A DNA stretch of 64,000 nucleotides, from positions 62,001-126,000 of the forward strand of contig NZ_FMYL01000003.1 of the NCBI RefSeq assembly GCF_900096955.1, read 5' to 3'. Below are positions 8,580-19,097 of the stretch, piece by piece. The notes under the pieces were generated by a model. That model was not told the DNA's origin. It worked only from the letters and a program-made list of their open reading frames with translations, and ran no database searches. Source of the stretch: Acinetobacter boissieri (lineage in GTDB: Bacteria; Pseudomonadota; Gammaproteobacteria; Pseudomonadales; Moraxellaceae). Position numbers and translations under genes: made by a program. The stretch's first letter is position 1; each line of letters opens with the position of its first letter.

Positions 8580-10043
8580 ATGAGCAAAAATACAAGTGAT
8601 GCAATTCAAGGCGATCTACTTGGTGGACACAACCAAGACCCGCAAGATGAAGACAAATTACAACGATCTCTGACCAATAGACATATTCAACTGATTGCCA
8701 TAGGTGGTGCAATTGGTACGGGTTTATTTATGGGTACAGGAAAGACTTTAAGCCTTTCAGGTACTTCAATTGTTTTAACTTACTTAATTATTGGTTTTTT
8801 CTTCTACTTTGTAATGCGTGCAATGGGAGAGCTATTACTTTCAAATACCAATTATAAGTCCTTTGCTGACTTTGCAACAGCATATCTTGGGCCTTGGGCA
8901 GGCTTCTTTTTAGGTTGGTCGTATTGGATGAGTTGGGTTGTTACAGCGATTGCAGATATTATTGTGATTGGAGGGTATTTTCAGTTTTGGTTTCCTGATT
9001 TATCGGCCTGGATTCCTGCTTTTATTACAGTAACCACATTAACGATTTTGAACTTACTCACTGTAAAGCTATTTGGAGAAACAGAGTTTTGGTTTGCATT
9101 GATTAAGATTGTAGCGATTATTGTTTTTTTATTGGTTGGTATTTATTTGGTCGTAACTGGTTTTGTTTCACCCAATGGTGTGAAAGCATCGTTATCTCAT
9201 TTAATAGAACCTGGATCAATTTTTCCTTATGGGCTTAGTGGATTTTTAGCAGGGTTTCAAATTGCAGTATTTGCTTTCATTGGTATTGAGCTTGTAGGTA
9301 CAACGGCTGCTGAAACCAAAGACCCACATAAAACGCTACCTAAAGCCATTAACTCTATTCCATTACGTATTATTTTATTTTACGTAGGTGCTTTGGTTTG
9401 CATTATTTCTGTAACTTCTTGGGCAAAGGTATCACCAAGCCAAAGTCCTTTTGTGCATATGTTTACCTTAATTGGCTTGCCTGCAGCAGCCTTCTTAGTT
9501 AATTTTGTGGTAACAACATCAGCAATGTCTTCTGCTAATAGTGGTATTTTTGCAACCAGTCGTATGATGTATGGTTTGGCTGTTGAACGTGATGCACCAC
9601 AAAAATTTAAACAATTGTCTAAACGTAAAGTACCAATTTATAGCTTAATTTTCTCTATGTGTTGTATTGTGGTTGGTACAAGTATTTTATTTATTATTCC
9701 AAATGTTATGACTGCATTCACCATTTTCTCATCACTTAGCACAATTTTGATGATCTTTTCATATGCGATTATTTTATTATCTTATCTCGCATACCGTAAA
9801 AAAGCTCCTGATTTACATGAAGCGTCTCAGTATAAAATGCCAATGGGAATATTTATGTCGTGGTTAACACTGGTTTTTCTACTCTTTGTAACTGCAATTT
9901 TAATTTTAGATCATGACACACGTATCGCACTGTATTTTTCTCCAATTTGGTTTGGTGGGCTTTATGTCGCATATAAATACCGCAATAAAAAAGATCAAGA
10001 ACGTAATTGGATTTTAACGCATGGAAAGCGTGTAGAAAAATAG
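8580..10043 (+). CDS. Amino acid permease, CycA/AnsP type
   Basis: APC-superfamily proton-coupled symporter, 487 residues with about 12 membrane segments. The entry LQRSLTNRHIQLIAIGGAIGTGLFMG and the first-helix GAIGTGLF motif are typical of the D-alanine/D-serine/glycine (CycA) and asparagine/aromatic permease group; the long internal segment from YWMSWVV to ELVGTTAAETKDP is closest to CycA by eye. Substrate cannot be fixed. AGGAG lies ahead of the ATG. An Lrp-type regulator gene follows on the same strand after 457 bases and may control it. Confidence 0.88.
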   Translation: MSKNTSDAIQGDLLGGHNQDPQDEDKLQRSLTNRHIQLIAIGGAIGTGLFMGTGKTLSLSGTSIVLTYLIIGFFFYFVMRAMGELLLSNTNYKSFADFATAYLGPWAGFFLGWSYWMSWVVTAIADIIVIGGYFQFWFPDLSAWIPAFITVTTLTILNLLTVKLFGETEFWFALIKIVAIIVFLLVGIYLVVTGFVSPNGVKASLSHLIEPGSIFPYGLSGFLAGFQIAVFAFIGIELVGTTAAETKDPHKTLPKAINSIPLRIILFYVGALVCIISVTSWAKVSPSQSPFVHMFTLIGLPAAAFLVNFVVTTSAMSSANSGIFATSRMMYGLAVERDAPQKFKQLSKRKVPIYSLIFSMCCIVVGTSILFIIPNVMTAFTIFSSLSTILMIFSYAIILLSYLAYRKKAPDLHEASQYKMPMGIFMSWLTLVFLLFVTAILILDHDTRIALYFSPIWFGGLYVAYKYRNKKDQERNWILTHGKRVEK

Positions 10044-10500
10044 CTCTATTAGTGAATAAAATGGCCTGTTTTATACGAGTCATTTTTTATATCTAGATGA
10101 AAATAAATACCTAAAAAACTTTATAAATTCATAAAAAAATTCTTATATATTTTAAATATGGAAAAAATTATAAATTATATATTTATATGTGGAAAATTTT
10201 TTAAAAATCGGTAAAAATGACTCAAATGAAGGAAAATAATTCGAAATCAATTACGCTATATTATGACTTAGGGTGTAAGAGGGATCGAGAAAACGGTTTA
10301 AGGTATTGGGAGATACCATAAACTTGACCCAAAAGGTCTGAACTCGGCTTTTAGTGAAAACAAATTTACCCATTTGTTGAATGATATACAGTGTACAACG
10401 CAGTATATGCTAAAAGTAAACAATCTGTTTTCCCTTGACTCCAAAAATAATAATCGTAATCTAGCCATCGAAATATTTTTCACTGCCTAAAGAGAAAAAT
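10044..10500. other. 457-bp AT-rich intergenic region
   Basis: No gene, tRNA or convincing terminator seen. The left half is very AT-rich (runs such as TTATATATTTAAATATGG); the right half, from about 10260, is less so and presumably holds the promoter of the Lrp-type gene at 10501. Confidence 0.3.
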
Positions 10501-10971
10501 ATGCAATTAGACCGCTTTGATAAACAAATCCTTGAAATACTCAGCCACGAAGATTTAAACCTTAACGAATTATCTGAACGTATTAATCTATCGATTAGTT
10601 CGGTACATCGTCGTATTAAAATATTGATCGAATCTGAAATGATGACCGGTTTAAAGCGTGAGATTAACTATAATAAACTTGGTTTTAAGCTACATATATT
10701 ACTACAAGTCTCTTTAAGTAAGCACGATAGTGAAACATTTGATCATTTTTTGGCAGAGCTAGATGCAATTCCTGAAGTGATTAATGCTTTTTTAGTGACA
10801 GGGCAAAGTGCAGATTTTATTGTTGAGCTAGTCGCTAAAGATATGGATAATTACAGTGAAATTTTACTTAGACGAGTGGCTAAAATAGAAAATGTAACGG
10901 CGTTACATTCAAGTTTTGTGATTAAAAAATATAATGTGTTTAACTGTCAGCACATACTTAGCCGAGTATAG
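10501..10971 (+). CDS. Lrp/AsnC-family transcriptional regulator
   Basis: 156 residues. The N-terminal helix-turn-helix (LDRFDKQILEILSHEDLNLNELSERINLSISSVHRRIKIL) is followed by an AsnC/RAM ligand-binding domain with VTGQSADFIVELVAKDMDNY and a final strand near HSSFVIKK. Such proteins form octamers that respond to amino acids. It lies between a permease and dapC, so an amino-acid ligand and regulation of the upstream permease are plausible. AAAGAGAAAAAT precedes the ATG. Confidence 0.9.
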   Translation: MQLDRFDKQILEILSHEDLNLNELSERINLSISSVHRRIKILIESEMMTGLKREINYNKLGFKLHILLQVSLSKHDSETFDHFLAELDAIPEVINAFLVTGQSADFIVELVAKDMDNYSEILLRRVAKIENVTALHSSFVIKKYNVFNCQHILSRV

Positions 10972-10990
10972 TGTATATAAAAAATAAAAA

Positions 10991-11017
10991 AGCAGAGATA
11001 TGATCTCTGCTTTTTTA
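10991..11017. terminator. Bidirectional intrinsic terminator (Lrp-type gene / dapC)
   Basis: AGCAGAGAT (10991-10999) pairs with ATCTCTGCT (11003-11011) around a 3-base loop. A T-run follows on the plus strand and an A-run precedes it, so it can stop both convergent transcripts. Confidence 0.85.
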
Positions 11018-11022
11018 TTTGA

Positions 11023-12192
11023 CTATAAAATACGTTTGAGTCGCTGAACAACTTGTTCACACTGTTGTAAGTCTGCAACTAGTGCCATACGCACGTGGTT
11101 TTCACCAGGGTTCCCATGAGGTGTATCTCTTGAAAGATAACGTCCTGGAAGCACTTTAATGTTGGCATATTGCATTAAATGCTGTGCAAATTTCTCATCA
11201 TTATCGACTTTTAACCAGTAATAAAATCCTGCATCTGGTTTCATTAATGGCAGTACTTGGCCTAATTCACTTTGAAATAAATCAAATTTTTCCCTGTATA
11301 AAGCACGGTTATCTGCAACATGCTGTTCATCTGACCATGCCAAACAAGATGCAATTTGATGTTGCACAGGCATAGCCGCACCATGATAAGTTCTATACTT
11401 TAAATAAGGCGTTAAAATATTGGCATCGCCTGCAACAAAGCCTGAACGCATACCGGGTAAATTAGAGCGTTTAGAAAGCGAATGAAATACGACACAGTTT
11501 TTATAATCGTGTCGTCCCATCTCTGCACAGACTTCTAATAATCCAACAGGGGCTTGCTCAAACCATAACTCAGAGTAGCACTCATCTGAAGCAATAATAA
11601 ACCCATACTGGTCAGACAATTGAATAAGCTTTTTAAGTTGCTCACGAGGCATAACTGCCCCAGTTGGATTACCTGGTGTACATACAAATAAAACTGCAGT
11701 TTTTTCCCATACTGTGCTTGGTATAGCCTCGAAATCACCTAAATAGTGATTATCTTCAGTGCAGTTCACCAAATACGGCGTGGCACCTGCTAATAAGGTA
11801 GCCCCTTCGTAGATTTGATAAAATGGATTTGGCATGACAACATAAGCATTATCCTCTTTATTCACGACAGATTGAACAAATGAAAACAATGCTTCTCGTG
11901 TACCAGATACAGGAAGAACGTTTTGTTCTGAATTGATTTGTTTTAGGTGGAAACGTTGTTTAAGCCAATTTGCAATTACTTGGCGTAATTCGGGTATGCC
12001 TTTACTTGCAGGGTAGCTAGATAAATGCTGAAAATTTTGAGCTAAGCTATCAATAACAAATTGTGGTGCTGGATGTTTCGGTTCACCAATAGACAGTGAA
12101 ATGGCAGGCAAATCTGCAGGGGGTATGTCTTTAAAAAGTATGCTTAGCTTTTCAAATGGGTATGGGTGAAGATGCTCTAATAATTTATTCAT
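11023..12192 (-). CDS. dapC: Succinyldiaminopimelate transaminase
   Basis: Class I/II PLP aminotransferase (389 residues) that converts N-succinyl-L-2-amino-6-oxopimelate to succinyl-diaminopimelate in lysine and peptidoglycan synthesis. The N-terminus MNKLLEHLHPYPFEKL is characteristic of DapC, which fixes the start at 12192 and not at the ORF opening 81 bases upstream inside glnD. The PLP Lys is in SLSKRSNLPGMRSG and the Asn/Pro motif in CTPGNPTG. It lies 16 bases behind glnD, so likely the third gene of purT-glnD-dapC. Confidence 0.92.
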   Translation of the reverse strand: MNKLLEHLHPYPFEKLSILFKDIPPADLPAISLSIGEPKHPAPQFVIDSLAQNFQHLSSYPASKGIPELRQVIANWLKQRFHLKQINSEQNVLPVSGTREALFSFVQSVVNKEDNAYVVMPNPFYQIYEGATLLAGATPYLVNCTEDNHYLGDFEAIPSTVWEKTAVLFVCTPGNPTGAVMPREQLKKLIQLSDQYGFIIASDECYSELWFEQAPVGLLEVCAEMGRHDYKNCVVFHSLSKRSNLPGMRSGFVAGDANILTPYLKYRTYHGAAMPVQHQIASCLAWSDEQHVADNRALYREKFDLFQSELGQVLPLMKPDAGFYYWLKVDNDEKFAQHLMQYANIKVLPGRYLSRDTPHGNPGENHVRMALVADLQQCEQVVQRLKRIL

Positions 12193-12208
12193 AAATCGAC
12201 TACTAATT

Positions 12209-14872
12209 TTACGGTGTTGAGTTGGTAATTTGGTTTGATGCTTCATCAAGGGCAGATTTGAGCTGAAATGCAAAGTGTTCTGACTCGTCGTTAGACATCA
12301 TGCCCCCATTTTTCTTGGTTACGTAAAAAAGGTCTTCTACTTTTTCGCCAAGAGTGGCAATTTTAGCAAAATGAATGTCTAAACCCTGCATCATAAATAA
12401 ACCGCCAATTTTTGCCAATAAGCCGGGTTGATCTAATGTGGAAATTTCTATTTTATGTTGCTTGAGAGACTCATCAAGCCGTATTGTGACAGTATTTTCA
12501 ATATTAAAGTGTCTCAATTGTCGAGGGATACGTCTTTGCATAAGATTAGGGTATTCATCGACATGGCTTAAAGCGTCAAAAAGTGCTTTGATGACCATTT
12601 CTTGACGCTGTGGTTCATTAAGTAATGTACCAAAACGGTCTAAAACAATATAAGAATCTAAGCTAAAGTCGGTTTTAGAGGTAATAATACGTGCATCTTG
12701 TACATCAAGATTCATGCGATCAAGTACTGCAACAGTTGTAGCAAATAAGTTCGGTTTATCTTGTGTATAAATAAAAATCTGCACGGCATCTTGTGCTGTC
12801 TTACGATGTGCTCTGAGCTTAATAAGGGGTTGATTACTTGCTTCATGTTCTAAGATCGCATGTGTACACCATGCAATATCGTCAACAGATTCTTTTAAGA
12901 AATATTCATCGCCAAGTTCTTGCCAAACTTCTTCAACACGTTGCAGTGAAAAATTTTGAACCAACCTTTCACTGGCATAGAACTTAGTGTCTTCAATTAG
13001 CATTTGGTAGTCTACAGGCTGATCTATGCCTTTGCGAATAACTTCACGGGTTTGGGTGTAGAGTTGACGCATGAGGGATGCACGCCATGTATTCCAAAGC
13101 TTTGGATTGGTTGCATTAATGTCTGCGACCGTGAGTGTGTATAGATAATCTAAATGGTCCATGTCTTTTAGTTTAGATGCAACTTCTTGAATTACATCAG
13201 GGTCTGAAATATCTTTTTTCTGTGCGGTGAGTGAAATGAGTAAGTGATTTTCAATCAGCCATGCAATCAAATCTGTATCTTCAGGACTAATGCCATGTAA
13301 TTGGCAAAATTCGCGGGCATCTTGTGCACCTAAAATACAGTGGTCACCGTTACGACCTTTGGCAATGTCATGGAACAGTGCAGCAATCATAATAATGTCA
13401 CGTTTTTTAAGGCGTTGGTAAACAGAACTCACCACAGGAAAATCTTTGGCAAATTCAGGTTCCTTAAAACGCTCTAAGTTACGTATAAGAAACAACGTAT
13501 GCTGGTCTACAGTATAAATATGAAATAAGTCATATTGCATGAGTCCCATAATTTGACCAAATGCAGGTAGGTATTTACCCAAAATACCGTAGCGACGCAT
13601 ATGTGATAAGGTTTCATAAAGACGTTTTGATGATTGTATAATCTTTAAAAATAAATGTTGGTGCTTAGGTTGTTGTCTAAAGTTTTCATCTATGTTTTTT
13701 GCAGCCAACACGAGTAAACGTAATGTACGTGCTCGAATACCTTTAATTTCTGGGTGTATGGCAATTAAATAAAATATTTCTAGAATTGCACTTGGATTTT
13801 CAGAAAACACCCGATGATGTTGTACTGCAATTTTATGGTCAGTAATGGTAAAGCGTTCATTGAGTACAGTGACCTGTTTGGCATAGTCTGTAGATCTTGG
13901 TTCTATGACGGATTGATTAAAAAAGGCTAATAGAACTTCATTTAGTGTGGCGACTTGTTGTGCTTTACGGTAGTAACGACGCATAAACTGTTCAACCGCA
14001 TAGTTTGCAGATTGACCCTTTGGCGTATTGTAGCCAAATTTACTTGCAATATCTCGTTGATAGTCAAAAAGTAGTCTATTCTCATCACGTTTAGTTAAGC
14101 GGTGTAAGTGATGCCTTATTTCCCAATAAAATGTTTCTGCAGCTTCTAATATTTTTAATTCAAACTCTGAAATAAACCCAAGGTGTACAAGATCATAAAT
14201 ACGTCCCACTCTAAAGTGTCGCTTAGCAACCCATGCAATTTGGTTCATGTCTCGAATACCACCAGGGGCATTCTTTATATCTGGTTCTAAATTACTTTCG
14301 GTAAAGTTATGTTGAGAATAGCGTTTTTTTTGTTCTTGCATTTTTGCGTCAAAAAAAGCGCGGTCTGTCCATGCTTGATTTACAATTTGGCGGGGCCAAC
14401 GGGAAAGACGTTCATCACCAATAATTAAACGTGATTCAATCAGTGATGTTGCAATCGTAATGTCTTGGCTGGCTTGTTCCATACATGATTGTACTGTACG
14501 TACGCTAACACCGGGTTTAAACCCCGTGTCCCATAAAGAGGCAATGAACTGCGATACAGCTTGCTCTTGTGTAGTATTTAGCTCAAATTCTGAAAATAGC
14601 ATAATGTCTACATCAGAGTATGGCAACATTTCTTGACGGCCATATCCACCTACAGCGAATAAGCAAATTTCTGAATCTTCAAGTCCTGCTTTCTTCCAAA
14701 GTAGACGTAAGCTTTCATCGGTAGCATTTGATCTGGCCAATATAATATGTCGAATACTATTTCCATTTTCAAAAGACGTATCAAACTGCTGTTCAATGTG
14801 TTGATGCCATTTTTGAATAGATGCATGGCCTTCATGGCTCGCCAGATAGTCAGAAAGGGAAGTAAACTTCAT
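12209..14872 (-). CDS. glnD: Bifunctional uridylyltransferase / uridylyl-removing enzyme
   Basis: Nitrogen sensor that uridylylates PII proteins when glutamine is low and removes the UMP when glutamine is high. 887 residues: nucleotidyltransferase domain with [15 protein letters not shown] (about 72-88), linker domain, HD domain with the hydrolase motif [14 protein letters not shown], and two C-terminal ACT domains that bind glutamine (the last contains [14 protein letters not shown]). All expected active residues are present. It sits between purT and dapC with gaps of 17 and 16 bases. Confidence 0.97.
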   Translation of the reverse strand: MKFTSLSDYLASHEGHASIQKWHQHIEQQFDTSFENGNSIRHIILARSNATDESLRLLWKKAGLEDSEICLFAVGGYGRQEMLPYSDVDIMLFSEFELNTTQEQAVSQFIASLWDTGFKPGVSVRTVQSCMEQASQDITIATSLIESRLIIGDERLSRWPRQIVNQAWTDRAFFDAKMQEQKKRYSQHNFTESNLEPDIKNAPGGIRDMNQIAWVAKRHFRVGRIYDLVHLGFISEFELKILEAAETFYWEIRHHLHRLTKRDENRLLFDYQRDIASKFGYNTPKGQSANYAVEQFMRRYYRKAQQVATLNEVLLAFFNQSVIEPRSTDYAKQVTVLNERFTITDHKIAVQHHRVFSENPSAILEIFYLIAIHPEIKGIRARTLRLLVLAAKNIDENFRQQPKHQHLFLKIIQSSKRLYETLSHMRRYGILGKYLPAFGQIMGLMQYDLFHIYTVDQHTLFLIRNLERFKEPEFAKDFPVVSSVYQRLKKRDIIMIAALFHDIAKGRNGDHCILGAQDAREFCQLHGISPEDTDLIAWLIENHLLISLTAQKKDISDPDVIQEVASKLKDMDHLDYLYTLTVADINATNPKLWNTWRASLMRQLYTQTREVIRKGIDQPVDYQMLIEDTKFYASERLVQNFSLQRVEEVWQELGDEYFLKESVDDIAWCTHAILEHEASNQPLIKLRAHRKTAQDAVQIFIYTQDKPNLFATTVAVLDRMNLDVQDARIITSKTDFSLDSYIVLDRFGTLLNEPQRQEMVIKALFDALSHVDEYPNLMQRRIPRQLRHFNIENTVTIRLDESLKQHKIEISTLDQPGLLAKIGGLFMMQGLDIHFAKIATLGEKVEDLFYVTKKNGGMMSNDESEHFAFQLKSALDEASNQITNSTP

Positions 14873-14889
14873 AAATATTGGCCTTATTT

Positions 14890-16092
14890 TTATGCTTTAA
14901 CAGTAATTTTTTGTGCTGCATCTCTTGCAAGATGACGTGCTTCTTCTGTATTTGTGGCACGTGCAGTGACCACACCCATTCGGCGTTTTTTAAAACCTTC
15001 TGGTTTGCCAAATAGTCTTAAGTCTGTATCAGGATGGCTTAATGCTTGTTCAATATGTTGATAGTTCAAGTTCTTGCTGTCTACACCAGCATATACAACT
15101 GCGCTTGCCGCAATACTATGTTGTGTTGTATTAACAGGCAAACCTAAAATAGCACGAGCATGTAATTCAAATTCACTTTGGAATTGTGAGGCGAGGGTAA
15201 CTAGACCTGTGTCGTGTGGGCGAGGAGAAACTTCGCTAAACCAAACATCATCACCTTTAACAAACAGCTCCACACCAAAAATACCGCAACCACCAAGTGC
15301 TGTCGTTACTTTTTCAGCAATCTCTTTGGCTTTGTTCAAGGCCTGTTCAGTCATTGCTTGGGGTTGCCAACTTTCAATATAGTCGCCATCTTGTTGTTGG
15401 TGTCCAATCGGAGAGCAAAAATGTGTTTCAATGGATTGCGTATTTGGATTTTTTGCACGTACAGTCAATAAGGTAATTTCAAAGTCAAAATCAATTTTAG
15501 ATTCAATAATGACTTTGCCTTGATTGATACGGGCTGTTTCCATAGCATACTTCCAAGCAGCATCGACTTGATCTGCATTTTTTACATAGGACTGCCCTTT
15601 ACCGGAAGATGACATAACAGGTTTAACAAAATTAGGATAGCCAATTTCATTAGACGCCTTTCTAAACTGTTCTAGTGAGTCAGCAAAGCGATATTCTGAG
15701 GTTGGAATTGAGAGTTCTTCAGCAGCTAAACAACGTATACCTTCGCGGTTCATGGTTAAGCTGACTGCTTTTGCAGATGGAATAATAGTTGCAGTATTAT
15801 TATTTTCAATTTCAATTAGTACATCTGTAGCAATTGCTTCAATTTCAGGCACAATCAGTTGCGGTTTAACAGTATCTATAAGGTTTCTGAGCGCCGTTGG
15901 GTCAGCCATATTAAGTGTGTGGCTATAATGTGCAACTTGCATTGCAGGTGCATGGTCATAGCGGTCAGCTGCATGAACTTCTACACCTAGGCGCTGTAGT
16001 GAAATAACTACCTCTTTACCTAACTCACCAGAACCAAGTAATAAGACTTTAAATGCAGTGGGTTGTAGTGGTGTACCAAGTGTAACGCTCAT
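14890..16092 (-). CDS. purT: Formate-dependent phosphoribosylglycinamide formyltransferase
   Basis: ATP-grasp enzyme that uses formate and ATP for the third step of purine synthesis. The start at ATG 16092 gives 400 residues beginning MSVTLGTPL and is preceded by AAAGGAAA; the longer ORF to 16215 has an atypical extension. Visible motifs are [20 protein letters not shown] (first nucleotide fold), MSSSGKGQS (ATP-grasp glycine loop) and [14 protein letters not shown]. Probably first gene of a purT-glnD-dapC transcript. Confidence 0.96.
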   Translation of the reverse strand: MSVTLGTPLQPTAFKVLLLGSGELGKEVVISLQRLGVEVHAADRYDHAPAMQVAHYSHTLNMADPTALRNLIDTVKPQLIVPEIEAIATDVLIEIENNNTATIIPSAKAVSLTMNREGIRCLAAEELSIPTSEYRFADSLEQFRKASNEIGYPNFVKPVMSSSGKGQSYVKNADQVDAAWKYAMETARINQGKVIIESKIDFDFEITLLTVRAKNPNTQSIETHFCSPIGHQQQDGDYIESWQPQAMTEQALNKAKEIAEKVTTALGGCGIFGVELFVKGDDVWFSEVSPRPHDTGLVTLASQFQSEFELHARAILGLPVNTTQHSIAASAVVYAGVDSKNLNYQHIEQALSHPDTDLRLFGKPEGFKKRRMGVVTARATNTEEARHLARDAAQKITVKA

Positions 16093-16261
16093 GGATTTTT
16101 CCTTTGTTTGTTGTAACCTGAAGTTAAATATACTAACCCAATTCAAGTTATTTGAATAATCTATTATAAATGTTGTCTGCTTGACAATCGAACAACTCGT
16201 ATATAGTTGAGGCAATTTAATTAATCTTATAGCATAGCAAGATACGCCGTGATGATAAGAG

Positions 16262-16741
16262 ATGAAACATATGTGGGTGACTATGCGACAGATAACAATA
16301 TTGACAGTAGTAGCATGTGCTATAGCACTCGCAGGGTGTAATCAAAAAGACGAACCCAAAGTAGTGATTAAACCTGCGCCTAAACTAACGAAAGATGCAA
16401 CGCAATACGCCAAAGAAAGTTGGGCATTGATGACCCAAATAGATAATATGCTGTCAAACAGTCATTTAAATCAAAATCAAATTGATGATGATATACGTAA
16501 ACCATTGCGTGAATTAGGAAACCGTTGGATGATTAATATAAAAATGGGGGATTCTGTTGCTGAAGGTAACTTTGCTTTATGTCGCAAAGCGATGGTGAGT
16601 TTAGATAGTGTTGCACGTGCAATACAAACCCAAGAAGATAGTCACAAAATTGAAGATGCGAAAATATTATATTTAAGAGATAAAGCATTATGCAAAAATG
16701 CTTTAGATAATCCTGAACTTGGCAACAGTAAAGACATTTAA
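16262..16741 (+). CDS. Putative lipoprotein, unknown function
   Basis: 159-residue ORF. A hydrophobic N-terminus ends in the lipobox ALAGC (Cys at about 26 from ATG 16262), followed by a Lys/Pro linker and a helical domain with two further Cys (in [10 protein letters not shown] and DKALCKNAL) that could form a disulfide. In-frame ATGs at 16271 and 16283 are alternative starts; the one at 16283 ([10 protein letters not shown]) gives a more usual signal peptide. I do not recognise the family. A hairpin terminator follows at once. Confidence 0.75.
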   Translation: MKHMWVTMRQITILTVVACAIALAGCNQKDEPKVVIKPAPKLTKDATQYAKESWALMTQIDNMLSNSHLNQNQIDDDIRKPLRELGNRWMINIKMGDSVAEGNFALCRKAMVSLDSVARAIQTQEDSHKIEDAKILYLRDKALCKNALDNPELGNSKDI

Positions 16742-16745
16742 ATAT

Positions 16746-16775
16746 AAAAAAGGAAGGTTAAAACCTTCCTTTTTT
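16746..16775. terminator. Bidirectional intrinsic terminator
   Basis: AGGAAGGTT (16751-16759) pairs with AACCTTCCT (16762-16770), flanked by A5 and T5 runs, between the convergent lipoprotein and small exported-protein genes. Confidence 0.85.
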
Positions 16776-16792
16776 ATATTTAAATGAATAAA

Positions 16793-17041
16793 TTAAGTTT
16801 TTGGCTTTTCAACCTTGTCTTTGGTTGCCACTTTTTCTTTAGTTGATTCTACTTTTTTCTCAACTTTAGCTTTTTTATCTTCAGTTTTTTTTGCAGTTGC
16901 CCCAGTTGCTACCACACATTTACCACCTTTATGATGTGGACCTTCACCACCTTGTAATGTTGTACCTTTAGGGCAAGCAAATGCAGTTGCGCTGAGTGCA
17001 GATAGACTTAATGCAATGATTGAACAAGTAATTTTTTTCAT
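16793..17041 (-). CDS. Small exported lysine-rich protein
   Basis: 82 residues. A clear Sec signal peptide ends near ATAFA-CPKG. The short mature core CPKGTTLQGGEGPHHKGGKCV has two Cys that may pair, and the last 35 residues are a low-complexity Lys/Glu/Val/Thr repeat (KKAKVEKKVESTKEKVATKD). Similar short periplasmic proteins occur in Acinetobacter without known function. The gene is followed by the bidirectional terminator at 16746-16775. Confidence 0.75.
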   Translation of the reverse strand: MKKITCSIIALSLSALSATAFACPKGTTLQGGEGPHHKGGKCVVATGATAKKTEDKKAKVEKKVESTKEKVATKDKVEKPKT

Positions 17042-17173
17042 TTTGAGCCTATATTTTAATAACAGGTGATATTACCTAAAATAAGAATAAAGAAGTTTTG
17101 ATTATGCAAGCAAGTCTATAAAAGTAATTGTTATAGTACTTGCTGTTTTTTTATAGTTAAAATTAATGTTGAA

Positions 17174-17398
17174 TTAATATTTATTCAATTTCGTCTGTCT
17201 TGCTTTTAGGTCAAATATGGCCCAAGTAGCAAAAGCAGCACTTGCCAACAAAGCATACAAAAAGTGCGTTACTTGTAAATTGCCTTGTATTGTACCTTGA
17301 ATAGCAAGCGTTAACATAAGTGCGCAGGTTGTGAGTAGATAAACAATGACATTAGGGTAAGATTTTATATTACTTACTTGAGCTTTGAGTGAATTCAT
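17174..17398 (-). CDS. Small membrane protein, unknown function
   Basis: 74 residues with two predicted membrane helices (about 17-38 and 45-64) and a short basic C-terminus. GAGGA lies 7 bases before the ATG, so it is likely expressed. No family recognised. Confidence 0.6.
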   Translation of the reverse strand: MNSLKAQVSNIKSYPNVIVYLLTTCALMLTLAIQGTIQGNLQVTHFLYALLASAAFATWAIFDLKARQTKLNKY

Positions 17399-17565
17399 AC
17401 GGTCGTCCTCTAGCTAGAAATTATTGTTTAACCATTATAGTCTAAATAAAAGAAAATTATCTACCACTTAATTGTTAAAGAAATATGACAAAGTTTTTTT
17501 TTGAGTAAAAATGTAGTCGATACAATCGTATTTATAATATTTTGGAATTAAACAGTATAAAGAAA

Positions 17566-17587
17566 GAGGGGAGAATCCCCCCTTTTA
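17566..17587 (-). terminator. Probable brnQ terminator
   Basis: Short G4/C4 hairpin (GGGGAGAATCCCC) just beyond the brnQ stop, with a few T residues on the minus strand. Weak but well placed. Confidence 0.45.
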
Positions 17588-17589
17588 GA

Positions 17590-18885
17590 TTAAGATGCTT
17601 TTACTTTATTGAGTACAAGTGCAATCACAAAAACAAAGACACAAGGAATAAGCCATGCGAGATTTTGTTCTGAGAGCGGTAGTTTTTGTAATATCTCTGG
17701 AACTAAGCTTTGAAAGCGAGAGGCTTTAATCCCTTCAATAATACCAAAAATGAAAGCGACAGCCGTTACTGGAACAAAAATACGTTGTGAGTTTGAAAAT
17801 AACCCTGTAAAAAAGCTTAAAATAATAACAACAATCGCAGGTGGATAAATTGCACTCAGTACTGGAACTGAAAAAGCAATAAGTTTATCTAGCCCTAAGT
17901 TTGAAATCATAAATGCAAAAACCACAAGAATAATTACCAATGTTTTATAAGATATTTTTGTGAGTTGATGAAAGTAGCTTGCACAAGAACATGTTAAACC
18001 AATTGCAGTCACGACACAGGCTAAAATAATTAATGCCGTTAAAAATATTGTACCAGATGAACCAAATGCATGTTGTACATAAGCATTTAATATAACAGCA
18101 CCATTAGTCGCATTAGGCGTTAAAGGATAACTCTGAACTCCAAGGCGAAATAAACATAGATATAGTGCAGTTAATCCAATACCAGCAATAATACTGGCAA
18201 TAAAAGTATACTTAAAAATCAATTTAGATGAAGTCACACCACGCGACTGAACAGCTTGAACAATGACAATACCAAATACTAAAGCACCCAATGTGTCCAT
18301 CGTTAGATAACCATTAACAAGGCCTTCTGAAATAGGGCGATCAATATAGTGTCCTGTAGGTGCTGCGAAGAAATGTAATGAAATAAACAAAGTGCTTATA
18401 CATAAAATGCTTAGAGCAACCAGTTTTAAGGGTGCCAATATATAACCAATCGTATCTAAGATTTTATGAGGATATAAAGAAACAATTGCAACAATTGTAA
18501 AATAGATTGCACTGTATATAAGTGTAGGTAAAACACCATGTCCAAAATGCGGCTCTATACCAATAGCATATGACACAGTTGCTGTACGTGGCGTTGCAAA
18601 TAAAGGCCCTACAGCTAAGTAACAAGTAATGGTTAGAATTAAGCTTGCAATTTTTCCAAGTGGTGAACTTAATGCTTCTATTGATCCACCTACACGAGCC
18701 AATGCAATAATTGTCAGTACTGGCAAGCCTACAGCTGTAATTAAAAAGCCCAAAGAGGCTAGCCAAACATGTTCACCAGCTTGTTGGGCTACAATTGGAG
18801 GAAAGATAATATTACCCGCACCAATAAATAAGGCGAAGGTCATAAACCCAAGTGCTAAAATATCCCTTAGATTGAGCTGCATCAT
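17590..18885 (-). CDS. brnQ: Branched-chain amino acid transport system II carrier protein
   Basis: LIVCS-family sodium- or proton-coupled symporter for leucine, isoleucine and valine. 431 residues with about 12 membrane helices; the family opening GFMTFALFIGAGNIIFPPIVAQQAG is intact, as is GPLFATPRTATVSYAIG near residue 95. CAGG lies upstream of ATG 18885. It is read alone, with a divergent gene upstream. Confidence 0.95.
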   Translation of the reverse strand: MMQLNLRDILALGFMTFALFIGAGNIIFPPIVAQQAGEHVWLASLGFLITAVGLPVLTIIALARVGGSIEALSSPLGKIASLILTITCYLAVGPLFATPRTATVSYAIGIEPHFGHGVLPTLIYSAIYFTIVAIVSLYPHKILDTIGYILAPLKLVALSILCISTLFISLHFFAAPTGHYIDRPISEGLVNGYLTMDTLGALVFGIVIVQAVQSRGVTSSKLIFKYTFIASIIAGIGLTALYLCLFRLGVQSYPLTPNATNGAVILNAYVQHAFGSSGTIFLTALIILACVVTAIGLTCSCASYFHQLTKISYKTLVIILVVFAFMISNLGLDKLIAFSVPVLSAIYPPAIVVIILSFFTGLFSNSQRIFVPVTAVAFIFGIIEGIKASRFQSLVPEILQKLPLSEQNLAWLIPCVFVFVIALVLNKVKAS

Positions 18886-19057
18886 AAAGTTGCCTGAATT
18901 TTTGAAATTGCCTAATTCTAGTGCAAAAAATAAGATTAAACATTATTTTTACATCTCGTTGGTTAATTTTGGTGCAATTTTTTGTTTTTTTAGATAAGTA
19001 TTCTAGAGTTATTTAGGTTTATTTTAGTGTTAAACTGTTTGTAGTTATAATACTCTT

Positions 19058-19069
19058 AAATAGCCTAAG
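19058..19069 (+). repeat. AAATAGCCTAAG motif, copy 1
   Basis: Exact 12-mer, followed by CAA where most copies have TAT. It lies between brnQ and the aminopeptidase gene, 28 bases before that gene's ATG, and about 8.5 kb left of the dif site with its reading direction toward dif. Confidence 0.75.
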
Positions 19070-19097
19070 CAATAATATGCTTAAAAAGCAGGAACCC

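Noticed and set aside
11535-11738. 67-residue ORF inside dapC, another frame
   Set aside because: Out-of-frame reading of the aminotransferase.
15074-15471. Overlapping plus-strand ORFs opposite purT
   Set aside because: Antisense shadows of a clear ATP-grasp gene.
17881-17900. TAGCCCTAAG in brnQ as a further motif copy
   Set aside because: Has an extra base in the core and lies inside a coding sequence.
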